Positions 15,124 to 18,260 of a DNA stretch of 18,260 bases are shown here, piece after piece; position 1 is the first letter of the stretch, and the number at the start of each line of letters is the position of its first letter. This DNA is from CAYQNU01 sp964419055. GTDB lineage: Bacteria > Bacteroidota > Bacteroidia > Flavobacteriales_D > Parvicellaceae. Location of the stretch: positions 1 to 18,260 of the forward strand of contig CAYQNU010000038.1 of assembly GCA_964419055.1 (NCBI GenBank), written 5' to 3'. The translations under genes and the position numbers were made by a program. The notes below the pieces were generated by a model. The model was given only the letters and a program-made list of their open reading frames with translations. It made no database searches and was not told the DNA's origin.

Positions 15124-15187
15124 AATATCGTTTTTTGACGTTGTCGAATCTCGTACCTCGATTTATCAATCTTTTATCAAACAAAAC
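15124..15187. repeat. composite CRISPR repeat C, terminal and decayed
   Basis: It is identical to composite B over the insertion and the TTTTATC change, up to CAAAC at 15182. After that the end reads AAAAC in place of CACAAC. It is the last repeat on the cas9 side, after a 30-base spacer and one regular repeat. Confidence 0.88.
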
Positions 15188-15202
15188 GAAAAACTGATGT
15201 CA

Positions 15203-15220
15203 AAAAATCGGTTGATTTTT
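15203..15220 (-). terminator. hairpin between cas9 and the array
   Basis: AAAAATC (15203-15209) and GATTTTT (15214-15220) form a 7-pair stem with a GGTT loop. On the minus strand it is followed by a T-run of six overlapping the stem. It could weakly terminate cas9, about 60 bases past its stop, or let transcription continue into the array. The rest of 15188-15279 shows nothing recognisable. Confidence 0.35.
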
Positions 15221-15279
15221 CGAAGTGGATTGCTTGTTTAAGTGGTAAGGAAAATATGTCAAAGAACTAAAAAGAACTA

Positions 15280-18260
15280 TTAAAATTTATAATTTATTGT
15301 ACCAGTTGGTTGTATTGTGAAATCTTTGCCTTCAAAAATTGCTTTAACATTACTTAAACTAATTCTTATTTTTTGAACCGATGAATTAAAATTTACTGAA
15401 GACTCCTTTTTTAGATCTTTATCTGCTCCACCTTGTGCATGATGACGAAGTTGAATTCTTCCATCACTTTCAAATTGAGTAATTTTATAAAGCCTTTTGT
15501 TTAATTCTTTTTTATTCAAACTTTTAAGTTCCTCTGAATTATTTTCATAAAAAATAACCATTTGATTCACTTTTAAAACTTTAGCTAATGGAATTAGAGT
15601 TTCCGACTTTTTCCCTTTATTTTTAATTATATTTTCTTCAACTGGCAATTCTAATTTTGAACTTCCTTGATTATGCTTTGCTAAATCAAAGGCTGAAATT
15701 GTTTTAAATGTTTGCTCTTTTTTACCTTTATTATCAATAGATTCATAAATTGCCATTGCAAATATATTTTCTAAAGTAGCATAATAATGCTCTTTGTATT
15801 CTTTTCGTTTTCTTTGTGCAACGTGACTTTGTGATTTGATTTTTGGTAAATTTTTATTGCTCGTTTTTACTCGAATTTTTTTAATTAACATTTCTTTGAT
15901 TTCATTTCCATTTTCATCTTTTTCACTTGGCAGTAATACCCAGCCTTCTGGAGTTTTGATGTTTTTTAAACCGTGTTTTAAAATTCTTTTTTTGATTCCA
16001 TCATCAACAATAGTATTTACTTCAGCATCAGAAAATGCATTTGTTACAGGTTTTCTAATAACAAACCAAATTTCTTTTTCTGCATTTTCGTTTTTTCTTT
16101 CAATAGCTCCATAAAATGTATCTTTATGCAATGACGCTCTTATTCCTTGCCCTTTTTCATAAATGACATTTCCTTGTTTGTCATATTGAACTTTATTTCT
16201 TTTTCGTAATTTCTTTTTTGTTTGCTTTTCAATTTTATCTTTATGTTTATGAACAACAATTATGTTTTCTTTCAATTGATTCACATCTTCTGTGAAAGTT
16301 TGCCAAGGTTTTGCAACTTTAAATTTATCTTGACACCTGTTTTCTTCAGATTCTTTGAATGCTTCTGCTAAACCATCTCTTATACTTTTATCCATACACG
16401 TTAAAACCACAGCATCAATAGCGTGATGATAATGATAATTTCTATCTTTTTCTCCCAGTCCCCAAGATTTTCTTACATCGGCTACCATTGTACCCTTTGC
16501 TGGAAAAACTCTTTGAAATAATGATTTTAAGAACAATTCGGAATATTTGGTAATTATTCCTGTATCTACCAATTGACTGTTTTTGAAATTAGGCTTAATT
16601 TCAGTTGCCGTAAATCGATATACTTTTTGTTTCCAATAATCCAACTCTAATTTTAAGTAATGACGTTGCTGTATGGCTCTGTTTTTTTGTTCAACCGTAC
16701 TTGCAACTTTTGAAAAATACTTTTGTTGGTCAATTTTTTCTTCTAAATCTTCAATTTTGATTTCCCAATCTTTAATATTATGTGTAAAATTTTGCTTATA
16801 CTCTTCTTCCAAATCTTGTGGAATTCTATTTCCTTTAATTTGATTGAATGCTTTATCTGCCAATGTTTTATTTACTAACGAATTGTCAAAAGATTTGCTT
16901 CTAGGAAAAGTATGTTCTATGTCGAATTGAGGATTAGAACCTAATAACTTTTCACAATTAATAGTTTTGTTGGTATAAAAACATATTCCGTTTTGCTCTT
17001 GACATAATCTATATTTAAAAATATCTGTTTCTGTTACTTTTGAATTGGTATCCTTTACAAATTCTTCTAACTTTTCTCTATATTTTTTATTTTCATTCTC
17101 TCTTTCACGCTGCCATCTTTCAATTGCAAGACGTTTATTTTTATCATTCAATTCTCTTGCTAATTCAATTATAATTTCTGTATCAGGCTTAATTTTACCT
17201 TCTTTTAAAAGTGAATTTACCAACTTTCGCAAATAAAAAAGTGTACGCATTGCCATTGGATTTTTAATAGAATTGGTAAATGGCAAACCTAAAAAATTAT
17301 CTTGACTTTGAGGATAAGCATCCATTGCAGAAGGATGATATAGTTTTTCTGCTTGTTCTTTTGAAACTTTATATTCTTGAATTAAAAAATCTTTAATGAT
17401 TTCATCAACTCTTGGTTTTGGCAAATAATAACCTCCGAATCTCCTTTTTCTTAATAGTTGCTGAAACTCAATTTCAATTTCATTTAACAAATCGTTTCTA
17501 CTTTCATGGGACATTTTTTCCCATTCATACTTACCGTAGAATAATTTGGTTTTTTCTGCTACATTTTTTTTATCGGTTTCATCTAATATATAATCATAAT
17601 GAGAATTGTCATATTCTTTGATAAAATCGCCAACCAAACCATTTACAATGTCAATTTTTAAAGTTTGGGTTTTATAATTTGAAATAATATCAATGATAGT
17701 ATCTTGAATGAATTCTTTGTTTTCATTCCATTTATCTTTTCCAATTATAACATGTATATTGGCAAAGAAAACTGCATAAGGATAAATAATTGTATTCTCT
17801 AAAAACGGCAAAATATTACCTATTGCTTTTTTACTTAAAGAAGAATATCCTTGTTTTAAATTGATCCCTTCATAATAATTGATTTTCTCTTCTGAAATAT
17901 CAAATCGAGTTTTAATGAAATTTTTCACTTTCTCTGAAGTAATATCATTTACAAAATCGCCTGAAAAAAATAAAGTATGCCATAATTCATCTACTAAATC
18001 ATCAACAGTTTTATTGTCTTGCTTTTTATATTTTGAAACAATTTGTTTTTTACAATCTGTCCAATCTTCTGCATCAAAAACTTCAATTAATGTACTAATT
18101 GTTGGGCTACCAACGATTGGATATTTGTCGTTGTAATTAAATTCAAAAAATAAATTATTCTTCTTCGCTTGATTATTGATACTTTTTGAAATATCTTGGA
18201 ATTTAAAATTCTTTGCACTAACTCTGTAGAATTTATCCATTGCAATTTTATAATACTCTG
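15280..18260 (-). CDS. cas9: CRISPR effector nuclease Cas9 (type II-C), 5' end outside window
   Basis: The frame stays open to the window edge (residues EYYKIA precede the Met at 18240), so this is an incomplete view and not a truncation. At least 992 residues are visible. Counting that Met as 1, the visible part starts in the recognition lobe. RuvC-II follows as EIIIELARE (Glu at 359). The HNH domain has FDIEHTFPRS (His 443) and FNQIKGN (Asn 466). RuvC-III is YHYHHAIDAVV (His 606, Asp 609). The target-strand-contacting and PAM-interacting region extends to residue 986. All visible catalytic residues are intact. The bridge helix, RuvC-I and first recognition parts lie to the right; a total near 1,400 residues is likely, as in large Bacteroidota Cas9s. 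It runs toward the array, opposite to cas1-cas2. Confidence 0.97.
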   Translation of the reverse strand, partial: EYYKIAMDKFYRVSAKNFKFQDISKSINNQAKKNNLFFEFNYNDKYPIVGSPTISTLIEVFDAEDWTDCKKQIVSKYKKQDNKTVDDLVDELWHTLFFSGDFVNDITSEKVKNFIKTRFDISEEKINYYEGINLKQGYSSLSKKAIGNILPFLENTIIYPYAVFFANIHVIIGKDKWNENKEFIQDTIIDIISNYKTQTLKIDIVNGLVGDFIKEYDNSHYDYILDETDKKNVAEKTKLFYGKYEWEKMSHESRNDLLNEIEIEFQQLLRKRRFGGYYLPKPRVDEIIKDFLIQEYKVSKEQAEKLYHPSAMDAYPQSQDNFLGLPFTNSIKNPMAMRTLFYLRKLVNSLLKEGKIKPDTEIIIELARELNDKNKRLAIERWQRERENENKKYREKLEEFVKDTNSKVTETDIFKYRLCQEQNGICFYTNKTINCEKLLGSNPQFDIEHTFPRSKSFDNSLVNKTLADKAFNQIKGNRIPQDLEEEYKQNFTHNIKDWEIKIEDLEEKIDQQKYFSKVASTVEQKNRAIQQRHYLKLELDYWKQKVYRFTATEIKPNFKNSQLVDTGIITKYSELFLKSLFQRVFPAKGTMVADVRKSWGLGEKDRNYHYHHAIDAVVLTCMDKSIRDGLAEAFKESEENRCQDKFKVAKPWQTFTEDVNQLKENIIVVHKHKDKIEKQTKKKLRKRNKVQYDKQGNVIYEKGQGIRASLHKDTFYGAIERKNENAEKEIWFVIRKPVTNAFSDAEVNTIVDDGIKKRILKHGLKNIKTPEGWVLLPSEKDENGNEIKEMLIKKIRVKTSNKNLPKIKSQSHVAQRKRKEYKEHYYATLENIFAMAIYESIDNKGKKEQTFKTISAFDLAKHNQGSSKLELPVEENIIKNKGKKSETLIPLAKVLKVNQMVIFYENNSEELKSLNKKELNKRLYKITQFESDGRIQLRHHAQGGADKDLKKESSVNFNSSVQKIRISLSNVKAIFEGKDFTIQPTGTINYKF

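Larger units (their letters stand above)
13116..15187 (-). CRISPR. type II-C CRISPR array, 31 repeats and 30 spacers
   Basis: The repeat is 36 bases; on the plus strand it begins AATATCG and ends AAACCACAAC, and on the minus strand it begins GTTGTGGTTTGA and ends CGATATT. Spacers are 30 bases except three of 29 and two of 31, and all differ. By eye, 28 repeats are identical. One (14567-14602) has a C to G change at 14596. Two near the cas9 end are composites with a 30-base insertion (14963-15027 and 15124-15187), the last also decayed at its end. The minus strand is chosen as the crRNA strand because type II repeats usually start GTT-rich and because the plus-strand anti-repeat requires it. 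Altered repeats at the high-coordinate end mark the old end. Confidence 0.97.

Noticed and set aside
13116..15187. Plus-strand reading of the array, with repeats starting AATATCG
   Set aside because: Type II repeats usually begin GTT-rich, and the minus strand does. The leader anti-repeat has a tail and terminator only in the plus direction, and promoter boxes appear only on the minus strand. Spacer hits could still overturn this.
14963..15187. Composite repeats as insertion sequence remnants
   Set aside because: The insertion is only 30 bases, has no terminal inverted repeats, and is at the same repeat position in all three copies, which points to copying as part of a repeat.
15035..15241. 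Small plus-strand open frame at the end of the array
   Set aside because: It is made of a spacer, a repeat and composite repeat C; there is no independent start context or family similarity.
17879..18260. Cas9 as a truncated protein or pseudogene lacking RuvC-I
   Set aside because: The reading frame is open through the window edge (EYYKIA before the Met at 18240), so the N-terminal part is simply outside the window.

Overview
The window comes from a low-GC member of the Bacteroidota, most likely a Flavobacteriales. The evidence is two type IX secretion (T9SS) sorting domains, a nusB / DUF1573 / yajC cluster, and several promoters of the Bacteroidota form (-33 TTTG or TTG, about 21 bases, then a -7 TAnnTTTG). 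Genus cannot be read from the window.

Bases 1-11316 are ordinary chromosome. They hold the 3' end of a T9SS type B (gliding-associated) protein and its terminator; a minus-strand pair of a T9SS type A secreted protein and a PhnP-like metallo-beta-lactamase-fold hydrolase; bioF-bioD for biotin synthesis; a DUF3276 (PUR-like) protein with a clear promoter; an ABC exporter half-transporter; a Leu/Glu-type amino acid dehydrogenase; nusB, a DUF1573 lipoprotein and yajC; and a SpoIID/LytB-domain protein.

Bases about 11529-18260 form a type II-C CRISPR-Cas locus. cas1 and cas2 run on the plus strand. A Cas9 gene on the minus strand faces them and is cut off by the right edge of the window. Between them lies an array of 31 repeats and 30 spacers. 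The repeat read on the minus strand begins GTTGTGG, as type II crRNA repeats usually do, so crRNAs are inferred to run from the cas9 side toward cas2.

The most interesting part is the roughly 380 bases between cas2 and the first regular repeat. A 114-nt unit occurs there twice (12744-12857 and 13015-13128) with only two differences. Each copy carries a plus-strand anti-repeat with the two-stem, bulged form expected of tracrRNA. It is followed by a tail whose terminator is built partly from the first bases of the adjoining CRISPR repeat. The CRISPR leader and a duplicated tracrRNA gene therefore appear to be the same DNA. Both differences between copies fall in the anti-repeat stems, and the copy next to the array pairs better.

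Three composite repeats carry the same 30-base insertion inside the repeat; one sits after the first tracr copy and two lie at the old end of the array. The repeats also carry promoter elements on the crRNA strand at the same spacing as chromosomal promoters in this window, and two spacers happen to complete a perfect -7 box.
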